Positions 8,897 through 18,071 of a DNA stretch of 64,000 bases are shown here, in pieces; positions within the stretch are counted from its first letter, which is position 1, and the number at the start of each line of letters is the position of its first letter. A program made the translations under genes and the position numbers. Location of the stretch: the NCBI GenBank assembly GCA_937929835.1, contig CALFUU010000017.1, forward strand, positions 1 through 64,000, written 5' to 3'. The notes under the pieces were generated by a model. The model ran no database searches and was not told the origin of the DNA. It saw nothing but the letters and a program-made list of their open reading frames with translations. The DNA comes from an uncultured Saprospiraceae bacterium (GTDB lineage: Bacteria; Bacteroidota; Bacteroidia; Chitinophagales; Saprospiraceae).

Positions 8897-10397
8897 TGTA
8901 TTACTGTTCCTACATCTTTTAGCTTATATATGTTCAGCTCAGACACCTCTTAATGAGGTGTCTGATTTTGATTTTCATCAGCAGGTTACTTATTCTATAA
9001 TAGAGCTAGAATCTGGAGAAATTGTTATCTCTGGTCAAGCACTACCTAAGGCCGAGCCATTAAATTGGGAAGCTTTTTTTGCAAAGTATTCTGCTGATTT
9101 TAAGTTGTTGGATTATGCAATTTTTGAAGAGCCAGATGCGAATATAACTATCTCAAATACTTGCCGAGAAATAATATGTATTGGATCGAAAGTGTACACA
9201 GCACATAGCGAAGTATCTAATGATAATGATCCTACAACTATGGATATTAGCTTTATCCATGAATATGATTTTTTAACCAATTCTGTGACTTATCTACACA
9301 AGGTGCAAGACACTTTAAATGGACTTGGTTCAGTGGGTCCTAATTCAATTTTACTTAATAGACAAAATGAGTTTGTATTATTATTAGATAATGGCGGGGA
9401 ACACCTCTGGATACAAGCCCTAGATCCTAATACTGGAGTTGTAAATCGACAAGTCAGGCATACTGAAGCAGACTATAATATTTTTGGTGTCGAGATTATA
9501 GAGCAGGAGGAAGGCTATGTGGTGATGGGTAGGCAGTTTGGTGCAGGTAATTCTGTCAGAATTTTTTTATGGAAATTAGATGAAGACTTTCAAGTACTTA
9601 AAAAGATACTGCTAGATGACTTAAACTATAACCATATCTATGTAGAAGGGATAATAGATGCTGAAGATAATATTGTCATCTTGACCAATCAGCATCTCGG
9701 TGAGCTAGAGTGGTGGCGATCGGTAGCCATTAAGTTTGATGCAGATCTCAATGAGATTTGGACTGCGCCAGTGGGTGGTGCTGAATATGGCCCACAGTTC
9801 AGTTATTATTACGAGTTGGTAGAGAGTCATGACAAGGATGGCTATCTATTTTGTGGTATAGATGATGAAGAAACCGAGGAGAGTTTTGGTAGAGGCCAGA
9901 TTGCCAAGATTTCTAAGGAAGGGGACAGTATCTGGCATAGAAAGTATCGAGCGATGGAGGAGATACATCAAAAATATTCAGAATTCACACAGATAAAACC
10001 CACGAGAGACGGTAATTATATTTTATCTGGTTTAGTAACAAATACCAATAGTCCGCAAGATTCTATTTTTATTAAAGTATTGTTACTCAAAATAGATGAG
10101 GAGGGTCATATCGTTCTCTCAGATTCTACCAGTGCTACTTCTTACTTTGAGGATCAGATAAGGATTTTCCCCAATCCGAGTTCTGACTATATCTATGTGG
10201 AGCATGATGAGGCCACTCGTTATAGTTACGAGCTGTATAATAGCCAAGGTGCTCTCATAATGCAGAGGACAGATACGGAAGCTTATAATACGTATGTGTT
10301 GTCTGTGGAGGCTTATCCGTCAGGGATATACTATCTGCATATTATCGATAAGGCAGGTCAGCGTAGGGTGCATCAGATCGTGGTGGCGAGAGAATAA
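8865..10397 (+). CDS. Secreted protein with T9SS sorting domain, function unknown
   Basis: The ATG at 8865 gives MKNNLLRSVSSVLLFLHLL followed by a signal-peptidase site near CSAQ, so it is preferred over an in-frame GTG at 8850. The 510-residue product has repeated strand-rich units (for example KFDADLNEIWTAPVGG, and segments with G-Y-V-M-G or N-I-V-I-L), as in proteins with propeller-like repeats. It ends with a T9SS type A tail (IRIFPNPSSDYIYVEH, then LSVEAYPSGIYYLHII). It is probably moved to the cell surface or medium by the Por system. No enzymatic motif was recognised. Its first 32 bases overlap the preceding truncated T9SS gene. Confidence 0.75.
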   Translation: MKNNLLRSVSSVLLFLHLLAYICSAQTPLNEVSDFDFHQQVTYSIIELESGEIVISGQALPKAEPLNWEAFFAKYSADFKLLDYAIFEEPDANITISNTCREIICIGSKVYTAHSEVSNDNDPTTMDISFIHEYDFLTNSVTYLHKVQDTLNGLGSVGPNSILLNRQNEFVLLLDNGGEHLWIQALDPNTGVVNRQVRHTEADYNIFGVEIIEQEEGYVVMGRQFGAGNSVRIFLWKLDEDFQVLKKILLDDLNYNHIYVEGIIDAEDNIVILTNQHLGELEWWRSVAIKFDADLNEIWTAPVGGAEYGPQFSYYYELVESHDKDGYLFCGIDDEETEESFGRGQIAKISKEGDSIWHRKYRAMEEIHQKYSEFTQIKPTRDGNYILSGLVTNTNSPQDSIFIKVLLLKIDEEGHIVLSDSTSATSYFEDQIRIFPNPSSDYIYVEHDEATRYSYELYNSQGALIMQRTDTEAYNTYVLSVEAYPSGIYYLHIIDKAGQRRVHQIVVARE

Positions 10398-10430
10398 TCT
10401 TGTTTTGAACAAGACAAATTTATTGTCTTT
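10398..10430 (+). terminator. Overlapping hairpins after the T9SS gene
   Basis: Directly after the stop codon are two perfect 7-bp stems that share bases: TCTTGTT/AACAAGA (10398-10414) and AAGACAA/TTGTCTT (10411-10429). They cannot form together. The second ends in TTTC without a long T-tract. They probably act as a terminator. The remaining gap to 10585 holds nothing recognisable. Confidence 0.4.
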
Positions 10431-10585
10431 CTACGTCGAGCGAGTTGTACTTGGAAAGCGAAGGTAGAACCTCTGCTTTATTAGCTTTATAAATACATAG
10501 TATTTGCACGATCGCATCCTTTGTCATTTTTGTTTTTCTACAAGCTCTTCTATTGTTGTCTCACTTAAAAGTAACTGGAGACTAG

Positions 10586-11743
10586 TCAACTAACTTCAAT
10601 GCCTTTCAGCACTGCAGCAAATTTTTTGACTTCATCTACAGTATTAAAGACATAAAAGGAGACTCTTATCGCCTCCCCTCTGTAGGAGACGAAGATGCTG
10701 CTATCAGCCAAGGCACTTTTGATGCGTTCCACATCCATTCCCTTACCTAGTCGTATGCTCGTCAGATGTGCAGAAGTGTCACCTAGCTCAGGCACTTTGT
10801 AAGCTGTGCCCGCTAACTCTTGAATGAGTTGCTTGTGCAGTGTCTGGCAGTATTTCTGGATGTTATCGGGTTGCCATTCTAGAATCTGCTCGAGCCCCGC
10901 CTGCAGTATGGCCGTATGTATGAAGTTGGATTTCTCGCCAACAGTGTATCGAGCTGCTCCAGGTCTATACGCATCTTGATAATTGACCAGCGCTTGGAAG
11001 TTATCGCTATCGAGTCTGTTGATCCAGTTGTCCTCTATGGGTGTCCCGTCATTAAATTTTTCTGAGTAGTAGGCGAGCCCCATTCCGTAATGACCCAGTA
11101 GCCATTTGTAGCCTCCAACGATCAGTACATCGATGGGAATATCATTTATGGATAAGGGAAGAGCACCTACGGATTGTGTGCCATCGATAACGAGATAAGC
11201 ATTATGCTTTACACAGGCTTGACTTATTGCTTGGAGATCATAGAGGGTGCCATCTGCCCAGTGCACGTGGCTCATACAGACAACCGTCGTCTTATCATTG
11301 ATGGCGGAGAGGATATTCTGGTTCCAAGATTTAGTACGCGTACTGCTATCCGGTCCAGGACTTATCATCAATAATTTTTGATTGTGTTTTTTTGCTGCCC
11401 GTTGCCAAGGATAATAATTGGAAGGGAACTGTTCTTCAAGACAAAGGATTTCTCCATCTTCTTTATAGGTAAGATTATTGGCAGCATTGGCCATTCCGTA
11501 AGAGACGGAGGGGATGATGGCTATCTGCTCGCTAGGTGCAGAGATGAGTTGAGCAAAGGTTGATTTGAGTAAGTGGCTATCATCAAAGAAGTCTTGTTGG
11601 CCAAAGAGGGTGGGATTGGCCTTTTTGAGCAAGGCAGCCATCCCTTGTGCCTGTGACAACTTGAGTAGGGGCGCCATATAGGCGACATTAAAATAGATCT
11701 GATCTTGAGGCAGTGAAAATTTATGTTGTTGTGGGTCTAGCAT
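10586..11743 (-). CDS. Class V aminotransferase-fold PLP enzyme
   Basis: The 385-residue protein belongs to the fold-type I, class V aminotransferase/cysteine desulfurase group. It starts with IYFNVAYMAPLLK, the usual FLNH-G substitute. The PLP-binding Asp is in LVIDGTQSVGALPL, preceded by VCMSHVHWADGTLYDL. The Schiff-base Lys is in VGGYKWLLGHYGMGL. The C-terminal domain ends with IRVSFYVFNTVDEV, typical of the isopenicillin-N-epimerase/kynureninase-like branch. No Cys loop of an IscS-type desulfurase is seen, so it is not likely to be IscS or SufS. The substrate is unknown. A TAAGTTTG promoter box lies 29 bases upstream. Confidence 0.85.
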   Translation of the reverse strand: MLDPQQHKFSLPQDQIYFNVAYMAPLLKLSQAQGMAALLKKANPTLFGQQDFFDDSHLLKSTFAQLISAPSEQIAIIPSVSYGMANAANNLTYKEDGEILCLEEQFPSNYYPWQRAAKKHNQKLLMISPGPDSSTRTKSWNQNILSAINDKTTVVCMSHVHWADGTLYDLQAISQACVKHNAYLVIDGTQSVGALPLSINDIPIDVLIVGGYKWLLGHYGMGLAYYSEKFNDGTPIEDNWINRLDSDNFQALVNYQDAYRPGAARYTVGEKSNFIHTAILQAGLEQILEWQPDNIQKYCQTLHKQLIQELAGTAYKVPELGDTSAHLTSIRLGKGMDVERIKSALADSSIFVSYRGEAIRVSFYVFNTVDEVKKFAAVLKGIEVS

Positions 11744-11771
11744 ACACGATGGGTTCTGTTGGATAAAATTA

Positions 11772-11779
11772 CAAACTTA
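11772..11779 (-). promoter_or_regulatory. -7 promoter box for the class V aminotransferase gene
   Basis: The minus strand reads TAAGTTTG, matching TAnnTTTG, 29 bases before the ATG at 11743. Confidence 0.45.
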
Positions 11780-11870
11780 TGGTTGGTATGAAATAAGGGT
11801 GTAGCTTCATTGCAATTTAATTTTTAATGTTACCTTGATGGAATAATTTTTTTATCTTATGTCCATATGT

Positions 11871-12530
11871 ATGAGAAAGTGGATTTTATTCTTTTGCTTG
11901 ATGTTCCTTACGTATGTGATCTACGGACAATTTGATTTTAGGGATATTGATAGTTATCCTACACTTGATGTCAACGCAATTTTATTATTGGTTCTAGGTA
12001 TCTTGGCTTATGGTTATTGGTCAAGGAGACGCCTTGTTTTACCCAATTCTCAGGGACAGGTCTGCTTGAGGCCCACACTGATTTCTCTTTTTGGTGGAGT
12101 AATCTGTATTGGGCTATACTTTCTAATTGTGGTTATTGCAATCTCTGGAATAATCAGCGTTGCTTTGAATACGGTATTGAGCAGTTTGTTTTTCTTACCG
12201 CTTCTGATAAGTGGAATATTCAATATCACACATTTTTTTCGTCACCGATTAATCTTTGATGAAGAGCAACTGATCATTCAAGACAGAAAGAGTGAGCAAA
12301 CAGTAATGGCTTGGGATGAAATTATAGACGTAAGTAGAGGCTTTGCCTTTCTGATTCTCACACCTTTTTATCTTAATCTAAGGACGACAAACTGTACCTA
12401 TAAAATTGATCCAACTTTGATTGGCTTCAAGATGTTTGAGACATATCTAGATAGATATAACCCTGACATAGGATTGGCTTTAAAATGGAAGACTTATCAT
12501 AATCCAAATCCTGGAAGTGGAAGTTTGTAA
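11871..12530 (+). CDS. Membrane protein, PH-like C-terminal region, unknown function
   Basis: The 219-residue product has a hydrophobic N-terminus (MRKWILFFCLMFLTYVIYG) and further membrane segments at about residues 22-42 and 65-115. A soluble C-terminal part follows (IFDEEQLIIQDRKSEQTVMA, WDEIIDVSRG). Its strand pattern, with a conserved W-DEI turn, resembles bacterial PH-like domains found in small membrane proteins. An ATG 12 bases upstream (11859) is also possible; 11871 gives a cleaner hydrophobic start. A TACCTTGA element lies near 11832, one mismatch from the -7 consensus. The gene seems monocistronic. Confidence 0.65.
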   Translation: MRKWILFFCLMFLTYVIYGQFDFRDIDSYPTLDVNAILLLVLGILAYGYWSRRRLVLPNSQGQVCLRPTLISLFGGVICIGLYFLIVVIAISGIISVALNTVLSSLFFLPLLISGIFNITHFFRHRLIFDEEQLIIQDRKSEQTVMAWDEIIDVSRGFAFLILTPFYLNLRTTNCTYKIDPTLIGFKMFETYLDRYNPDIGLALKWKTYHNPNPGSGSL

Positions 12531-12649
12531 AGGACTTAATTTAAAGTTTGGGCAAGGGGTATAGCATAATATGAACGGGCTCTTGAGATATAGGTGTAAC
12601 CATCTTATAATTTATTTTTACCTTGGCCATTATTAGCAACTCTCCACTT

Positions 12650-13417
12650 ATGAAGAACATACTTACTTTCTGTTTTATCTGTTTTTTGACAACTGGCTTT
12701 GCTCAGGGCCTTACGGATAGTTACATCAATAGTGGAGTAGCTTATGGCGTTAGGCCCGTATCTCCACAACTGAGCGATGTTAATTTTACTATCAATAATA
12801 ATGGCGTTGTAGAATATTTTTCTAGCACTTTGCCAGATGAGCCCAGCGGTAATGGCTTAAATATATTTGTAGGATTTGGCAGGTATAAGGGGCTTAGCCA
12901 CCAATTGTTTTTTGACTTACCGATCGGTGACTTTAAGAATTCTAAGTTTGGATACAACATAGGTTATAGTATGGCCTTTGAGGTGGGTAGGCAAGATTTG
13001 CTATTGCGACCCTCTGTAGGTGTGGCGATAGGAGATGGGACTTATGAGTTGGGGCAGGAGAATTATAGTGTTAGTACTCCACTAGTTTTTGATACTCTCA
13101 ATCTTGCAGAACCTGTCACCTTTGCTCTACGCCGCAATGTAGTGACTATCAATCCTGGTATAGAATTAACTTACTTGATCAATCAGAAGTATGCCCTTGT
13201 TGTGCAAGGTCATTATGACTTAGATATAAGCAACAGGACGCAGAGAGTTACCCTAGATGCGGATAGCATAGATGGAAGTCGTCCCGCATACGAGTTTAGT
13301 GATCTGATCACTGTCAATCATATGGGGAGTCCTCTCTCTAGCAAGTTGTTAGATTATTCTGGATTGCGGTTCTCCATTGGTATCAGCAGTTATATCAATA
13401 AGCAATTGTTTAATTAG
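12650..13417 (+). CDS. Exported beta-barrel-like outer-membrane protein
   Basis: The start at 12650 gives MKNILTFCFICFLTTGFAQ, a clear signal peptide with cleavage after FAQ; an upstream in-frame TTG at 12623 is less likely. The 255-residue product has alternating hydrophobic strands and phrases such as GRYKGLSHQLFFDLP, KFGYNIGYSMAFEVG and LRFSIGISSYI, fitting a small outer-membrane barrel of the OmpW/porin-like type. It ends without a sorting tail. Its 3' end overlaps the convergent WG-repeat gene by 8 bases. No specific family was recognised. Confidence 0.6.
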   Translation: MKNILTFCFICFLTTGFAQGLTDSYINSGVAYGVRPVSPQLSDVNFTINNNGVVEYFSSTLPDEPSGNGLNIFVGFGRYKGLSHQLFFDLPIGDFKNSKFGYNIGYSMAFEVGRQDLLLRPSVGVAIGDGTYELGQENYSVSTPLVFDTLNLAEPVTFALRRNVVTINPGIELTYLINQKYALVVQGHYDLDISNRTQRVTLDADSIDGSRPAYEFSDLITVNHMGSPLSSKLLDYSGLRFSIGISSYINKQLFN

Positions 13418-15026
13418 AGGGTCTTTGCATAACACCCCACTTGCCCTTCTTTTCTGCGAGGAAGTAGCCTTTGTATTCCCCACTTGTTTTATCTAGACCT
13501 GATATTTTGTCTAGCTCACAAGGGAGGATTGTTTTGCCATCTTTGTCTGTGAAGCCAATCTTGCCGTTTTGCTTGACGATGTAGATATCAGAAAATCCTT
13601 TCGCTGCTTTGACGGCCTTTGGTAATCCGTCATACCAGACAGACTTGTCTTCTTTTAGGAAATTAGATATCGGATAGCCAATTCTTTCTCGCCCCTCTTT
13701 GTTTTTCTTCATTATCGCCCAACCATTGCTGAATGTTATGTTATCTCTCCCTTTGGTGTAATAAGACCCGACTTCATTCATATCGCTATCTAGAAGTATT
13801 TTTGTGCTATCCGAGGTGACTACCTGGTAGTATCCGTCTCCGACATAACCTATTCCATTGTTGATACTAGAGTAGATGACTTCGCCTTGATTGTTGAGTA
13901 TGTTTCTCTCAAAAGTCTTACTGTTTTTCTTTTTTCTTGAATATTTGTCATTAGCTCCATAATAGTAATTAGGGCCAAGAGGCTTAGCATACTTGTACTT
14001 CGGTGCTAGTTCTGTTTGTTTGGTTTTGAGGTTATAGATGCCCACGAGATCTCCTTCTTTAAAAGTATATGCGGGGACTGAAGTGCCACGAATCTCATCT
14101 AACTTGAACGGAAGAGTCGTTGTTTCCTTGGTTGCCACTGTGTAGATAGAGGTTTCGTTTTCGTTGTAGCCAATGATAAATCTTTCATCATCATAATTTT
14201 TTGCACCGACATACTTGTGTGGTTTGGAAAATATTTGCTCAAGATTATAATCGTATACAAACGTCTTGTCTTTTTCTTTAGTGACTTTGTAATAGTCGGC
14301 TCTAAATATTTTCTCTACCTTCTCATTACCGTTAAAATGAATTTCGCCTTTTTCGTCTACAAGAATTTTATAACCGACTACTGTATGGCCGTTATCTTCA
14401 TTTCTCCATACATCAAGTTTTTTTGCTTCTAGACGTACAGTGCCTGTATTATCGATCATTACCTGACCATCTTTATTACTAGTATTTTTATGGACTAGAT
14501 ATTTGTCAGCAACAACTTCCATATGATGGGGGACTAAATCTTTTAGTAAAGTATCACCATCTGATTTGATGAATGTAGAACTGCTATATTTTCCTTCTAC
14601 TTTTTGTATACCAGGAAAATTAGTAGTTATCCATTGCTCTGCCTTGTTGGCCTTGTCGTTTCTTTCCTTTCGCTGCTTAGCGTCAAATTTTGGCTTAATT
14701 TTTTTATCGTAATCTATTTGATATCCATCCTCGTCGAAGAAGCTATTGACTTTGCCTTGGTCGTTCTTATCGTGATAAGCACTAAAATAATCTTCCTTTA
14801 CCTGTGAGATGCTATTATATATAGTGGGAACAATTTCCTCGTTCTTAGGTGTTCTCACACCATATTTGCCATCTTTCTTGACTATAATATACTTGATAAG
14901 TTGGTTCTTAATCTCTACATTATCATAACCTTTAAAGGTAGGTGGCACGACCCATTGCATCTCCTGTGCTTGTGATAAAACACTTAATAAAATAATAAAA
15001 CCTAGAGCAATAAATTGTTTTTTCAT
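13410..15026 (-). CDS. WG-repeat-containing exported protein
   Basis: The 538-residue protein begins with a signal peptide (MKKQFIALGFIILLSVLSQA, then QE). It contains WG-type beta repeats, recognised by K-x-G-K-x-G-x-x-x-x-x-x-x-x-I-P units: KKDGKYGVRTPKNEEIVP near residue 51, VKQNGKIGFTDKDGKTILP near 500, and KGKWGVMQRP at the end. The middle is strand-rich with more degenerate copies. WG repeats are binding scaffolds of unclear ligand, often exported in Bacteroidota. The gene is divergent from the exported-protein operon starting at 15088, with only 61 bases between starts, so the two may be co-controlled. Its function is unknown. Confidence 0.8.
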   Translation of the reverse strand: MKKQFIALGFIILLSVLSQAQEMQWVVPPTFKGYDNVEIKNQLIKYIIVKKDGKYGVRTPKNEEIVPTIYNSISQVKEDYFSAYHDKNDQGKVNSFFDEDGYQIDYDKKIKPKFDAKQRKERNDKANKAEQWITTNFPGIQKVEGKYSSSTFIKSDGDTLLKDLVPHHMEVVADKYLVHKNTSNKDGQVMIDNTGTVRLEAKKLDVWRNEDNGHTVVGYKILVDEKGEIHFNGNEKVEKIFRADYYKVTKEKDKTFVYDYNLEQIFSKPHKYVGAKNYDDERFIIGYNENETSIYTVATKETTTLPFKLDEIRGTSVPAYTFKEGDLVGIYNLKTKQTELAPKYKYAKPLGPNYYYGANDKYSRKKKNSKTFERNILNNQGEVIYSSINNGIGYVGDGYYQVVTSDSTKILLDSDMNEVGSYYTKGRDNITFSNGWAIMKKNKEGRERIGYPISNFLKEDKSVWYDGLPKAVKAAKGFSDIYIVKQNGKIGFTDKDGKTILPCELDKISGLDKTSGEYKGYFLAEKKGKWGVMQRPSN

Positions 15027-15087
15027 AATAGATGTTATCTTTTGACTAAATTAATCAGTTTTTATATCTCACAGCACAGAATTTCCT

Positions 15088-15552
15088 ATGCATAGGTTAA
15101 AATCATTATGGCTACAATTCATTTTTATCTCCTTTCTGGGGATATCAAGCTGTAGCACAGCCAAATTTACCGCAGAAACGCGGTCCGTAAAACCCGCAGA
15201 ATCTACCCAAATAGAGGTGGTTTCTGGCGGATATGGAGCTACAAAGAAGACTGCCTCTCAAAATGCGGTAGAAAACGCATTTAAAACTTTATTAATGTAT
15301 GGAGTACCTAATTCCAATCAGGAAACTCCCCTTCTAGGCAGCAATGCAGAGCAAAAGTTTTTAGATCAACAAGCATTCTTCGATAACTTCCTAGCGTCCT
15401 CGCTGGACAACTTTATCGTCAGCAAAAAGGTGCGAGGCTATAAATTCACCAATAGTAAAACACCTTCTACAGAAGTTTCTATGCTCATCAATCTGCACTC
15501 AGTTAGAAATCACCTCATTGCCAATAACATTATATCAGATTTTGGACTATAG
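15088..15552 (+). CDS. Lipoprotein with LPP20/FlgT-N-like domain
   Basis: This is the first gene of an operon of exported proteins. Residues 1-22 form a lipoprotein signal ending in LGISSC, with the lipid-bearing Cys at 22. The mature part starts with VVSGGYGATKKTASQNAVEN, then FKTLLMYGVP, a long helix, and VSMLINLHSVRNHL. This G-x-G--(x)n-A--NA--A layout followed by a final strand resembles the N-terminal domain of flagellar FlgT and of LPP20 lipoproteins (inference from pattern, not from a search). At 154 residues it is a single domain. Four bases separate it from the next gene. It would sit at the outer or inner membrane facing the periplasm. Confidence 0.6.
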   Translation: MHRLKSLWLQFIFISFLGISSCSTAKFTAETRSVKPAESTQIEVVSGGYGATKKTASQNAVENAFKTLLMYGVPNSNQETPLLGSNAEQKFLDQQAFFDNFLASSLDNFIVSKKVRGYKFTNSKTPSTEVSMLINLHSVRNHLIANNIISDFGL

Positions 15553-15556
15553 CCTT

Positions 15557-16447
15557 ATGTATAAATTAAAAAGTTGCTTTTTATTATTGTTTGTAGGACT
15601 AACTAGTTTGGCCATTAGTCAAGACACTTCATCTAAGAAACCGACAAGCAAGACGGTACAACCCAAGATTATTGTAGTGCCCTACACGCCTGTGGATGTC
15701 TCCATAGCAGACGAGTTGAAAACCAATGATAATGCAAGGCTGGCCATCAGTATTGTAAAGGAAGGTTTCGATAGTAGAAACTTTCCTACAGTAGATCTCA
15801 ATGCTAGGTTGAAGCAACTCAGCAACGATAGGGTTATGGAAATGGAAGATCGCACTTCTATCAAGCAAGAAGTCATCGAACTATCAGGCGCAGATATTCA
15901 GGTTGAGGTTGAGACAACAATTAATAAGTCATCATCTGGCAATAGTGTTACGGTAATTTTATCGGCTTTTGATGCTTTCACTGGAGTGTCCTTGGCCAAC
16001 AAGTCAGGTGTCTCGCCTAAGTTCTACACGGACAGTTACGAGAAGTTGATCCAAAAGGCGACGGACGAAATGATAGATGAGTTTCTCAATGTAATAAATA
16101 CTCGCTTTGAAGATATAAGAGCTAATGGTAGAATGCTGGCAATGAATATTAATTTTTCCGAGGAGTCAGAATATGATATGGATTATGAGTTTGAAGATTA
16201 TGATACGTTGTCTGATAAGATCGAAAGTTGGTTAGAGGAGAATGCCTATAACGCTTACTTCCATATACAAGGAATTACAGCCACAAAAATGATCGTCGAT
16301 GAGGTTAGAGTTCCCCTCAAGACACCTGAAGGTAAAAATTATCGCTACTCAAATTTTGTTCGCGAATTTAGAAAACACCTCAGATCATTGGGGCTAGAAG
16401 CTGAGCGCGACCTCCAAGGTGGAAGAATATTTATAACGATACTATAG
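15557..16447 (+). CDS. DUF6175-like exported protein
   Basis: The ATG at 15557 gives a signal peptide (MYKLKSCFLLLFVGLTSLA, then ISQD) and 296 residues. The mature part begins with KIIVVPYTPVDVSIADELK, then LNARLKQLSNDRV, the pattern I recognise from the Bacteroidota family DUF6175 (I-VVP at the start, then paired helices and a VTVILSAFDAFTG strand). The family is usually exported and of unknown role. The rest holds a CsgG/TolB-N-like alternation of strands and helices and an acidic run near residue 200. Genes lie 4 and 8 bases away on either side. No enzymatic motif is visible. Confidence 0.6.
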   Translation: MYKLKSCFLLLFVGLTSLAISQDTSSKKPTSKTVQPKIIVVPYTPVDVSIADELKTNDNARLAISIVKEGFDSRNFPTVDLNARLKQLSNDRVMEMEDRTSIKQEVIELSGADIQVEVETTINKSSSGNSVTVILSAFDAFTGVSLANKSGVSPKFYTDSYEKLIQKATDEMIDEFLNVINTRFEDIRANGRMLAMNINFSEESEYDMDYEFEDYDTLSDKIESWLEENAYNAYFHIQGITATKMIVDEVRVPLKTPEGKNYRYSNFVREFRKHLRSLGLEAERDLQGGRIFITIL

Positions 16448-16455
16448 AAACAACT

Positions 16456-17283
16456 ATGAAGCACTTTATCTTCTCTTTTCTCTTGATGTGCCTAGGATTC
16501 CATACTGGATTTTCTCAGAAGGCCATAGTGAGGATTTCTGATAACAATATGGCGTCTCTGCAAGATGCGCAGTTAAAAAAAGCTCTTACTGGCTTAGGCT
16601 TGAGGTTCGATTATCCTATTGCACTAGATGTAAGTCTCTCTGAAGAGCAGTACGAAACTATAAATGGTCTTGACACCAGAGAGGTCTTTAATGCCAATCT
16701 AAATGTGCAGTATACGGACTTGATAACAGGTAAGATTTTAGATTCCAAAGATTATCAGTTGATGGGTAGTGCTAAGAATAAGAGAGTCCTGTATAAAGGC
16801 TTATCGCAAGCTGTGCGCAAAAAGAAAAAGCAAATTCAGAAAGATGTAACGACAATACTGGAGGACAAAGAACCACTAGGGTGTGATCAAGTTGTCGCGG
16901 CAATGAATGAGAATAGGCAGCTTGGTCAATACCAAAAGGCTTTGCAACTCTCGTCATATGCCCCTGATGCCTGTACTCAAGTGACTCCCCTGCGCCAGCA
17001 AATCTATGCTGATTACCAAGCCCGCAACTGCACTGCACACTTAGTAAAAGTAAAAGCCTTTATGGCGGTGGATGATTACAGAGGTGCTTCTAGAGAAATT
17101 GTCAAAGTAGATCCTGAGTCTGATTGCAGTGACGACTTGCTAGTTTTGGTTACAGAATTAGATGAAAAAGTGCAAAGCGAAAAAGACAAGACACTAGAAG
17201 CCTATATAGAATATGTCAAGAGTGAAAACCGAAGTGAATCAGCTTTTCGTTCTAGATTAATCGAAATTCTTATCAGGGAGTAA
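16456..17283 (+). CDS. Exported repeat protein of the CsgG/FlgT-like cluster
   Basis: The 275-residue protein has a signal peptide (MKHFIFSFLLMCLGFHTGFS). The N-terminal 120 residues are strand/helix mixed with ISDNNMASLQDAQLKKALTG. From about residue 135 two helical-hairpin repeats appear, each with a Cys: LGCDQVVAAMNENRQLGQYQ with ALQLSSYAPDAC, then ARNCTAHLVKVKAFMAVDD with IVKVDPESDC. Their spacing suggests TPR-like units stabilised or metallated through Cys. It resembles no named family I can recall. Its stop overlaps the next start (TAATG), so it is translationally coupled to the CsgG-like gene that follows. Confidence 0.55.
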   Translation: MKHFIFSFLLMCLGFHTGFSQKAIVRISDNNMASLQDAQLKKALTGLGLRFDYPIALDVSLSEEQYETINGLDTREVFNANLNVQYTDLITGKILDSKDYQLMGSAKNKRVLYKGLSQAVRKKKKQIQKDVTTILEDKEPLGCDQVVAAMNENRQLGQYQKALQLSSYAPDACTQVTPLRQQIYADYQARNCTAHLVKVKAFMAVDDYRGASREIVKVDPESDCSDDLLVLVTELDEKVQSEKDKTLEAYIEYVKSENRSESAFRSRLIEILIRE

Positions 17284-18071
17284 TGAGATCAGCTATACAT
17301 CTTATTCTTGTGGTCTGTATGTTACTGATCAGTAACAGTCTATCAGGCCAGGCAATAAATTTTGTTGTCGAGAAACTTGATAGTGATCAGCTCGGCTTTA
17401 GTGCGGCAGCTAGAATTACAAACCATAATATAGAGGAAACTATAGTCGCTAACCCTGCAGCTGTCGTCGTAGATAGAGAGACCTTTGTAGATGTAGAGAC
17501 TGAGCGAGAGCGGCAAAAGTCAGAGTCGTTTATCGATGGTCAGTATGTCGAGCAAGGGAAGGCTCTGGGGGCGGATTTTATGATTTTCCCAAGCTATACG
17601 AGTGCTTCTAGGCTCCTCACTTTACGTGTTGTAGATGTGGCTAAGTCTGCAGTTGTTATTAATAAGGAGTATGCACTGTCGCACTTTGTAGGCAAAGACG
17701 GAAAACTAGATCGCCCCGACTATTATGCTAGATATATCAATGAAATAACAGAAGAAATCTTGCAAGACTTCACAGCCTTTCATATGACCATAAAGTTGGT
17801 GGGTATAGAGAAAGTAGATAAGGAAAAAGCAAAGGAAGCCTTAATTTATTGTCCTAATGACTGTACGCTTAAGCCCAAGACAGTGATAGATTTGTTTCAT
17901 AGACGGGCCATAAAGAACACACAACTTTTTAAGTATGATCAGATCGGAAGTGCAAAGATAAAAAATGATGAGTCCAACGGTCTTTATCTGATTTCAGTTA
18001 AGAAGGGCGGCGAGGTCCTACTAAAATTAAATAACGAAGAGCAAGAAGTGTATGCTAAAATTAAGTCTTAA
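17283..18071 (+). CDS. CsgG/TolB-N-like exported protein
   Basis: The 262-residue protein has a signal peptide (MRSAIHLILVVCMLLISNS, then LSGQA). The body shows the CsgG/LpoB/FlgT-middle-domain pattern: AAVVVDRETFVDVETERERQ, then YVEQGKALGADFMIFPSY and LTLRVVDVAKSAVV (vvdR--l ... G--lGAd--i ... l--r-vdv). After residue 170 comes a separate C-terminal region ending IGSAKIKNDESNGLYLISVK and GGEVLLKLNNEEQEVYAK, which recurs in the two downstream proteins. CsgG-like folds make secretion pores (CsgG) or periplasmic adaptor rings (FlgT). No lipobox Cys or obvious transmembrane hairpins are seen, so an adaptor role is likelier than a pore. Confidence 0.6.
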   Translation: MRSAIHLILVVCMLLISNSLSGQAINFVVEKLDSDQLGFSAAARITNHNIEETIVANPAAVVVDRETFVDVETERERQKSESFIDGQYVEQGKALGADFMIFPSYTSASRLLTLRVVDVAKSAVVINKEYALSHFVGKDGKLDRPDYYARYINEITEEILQDFTAFHMTIKLVGIEKVDKEKAKEALIYCPNDCTLKPKTVIDLFHRRAIKNTQLFKYDQIGSAKIKNDESNGLYLISVKKGGEVLLKLNNEEQEVYAKIKS

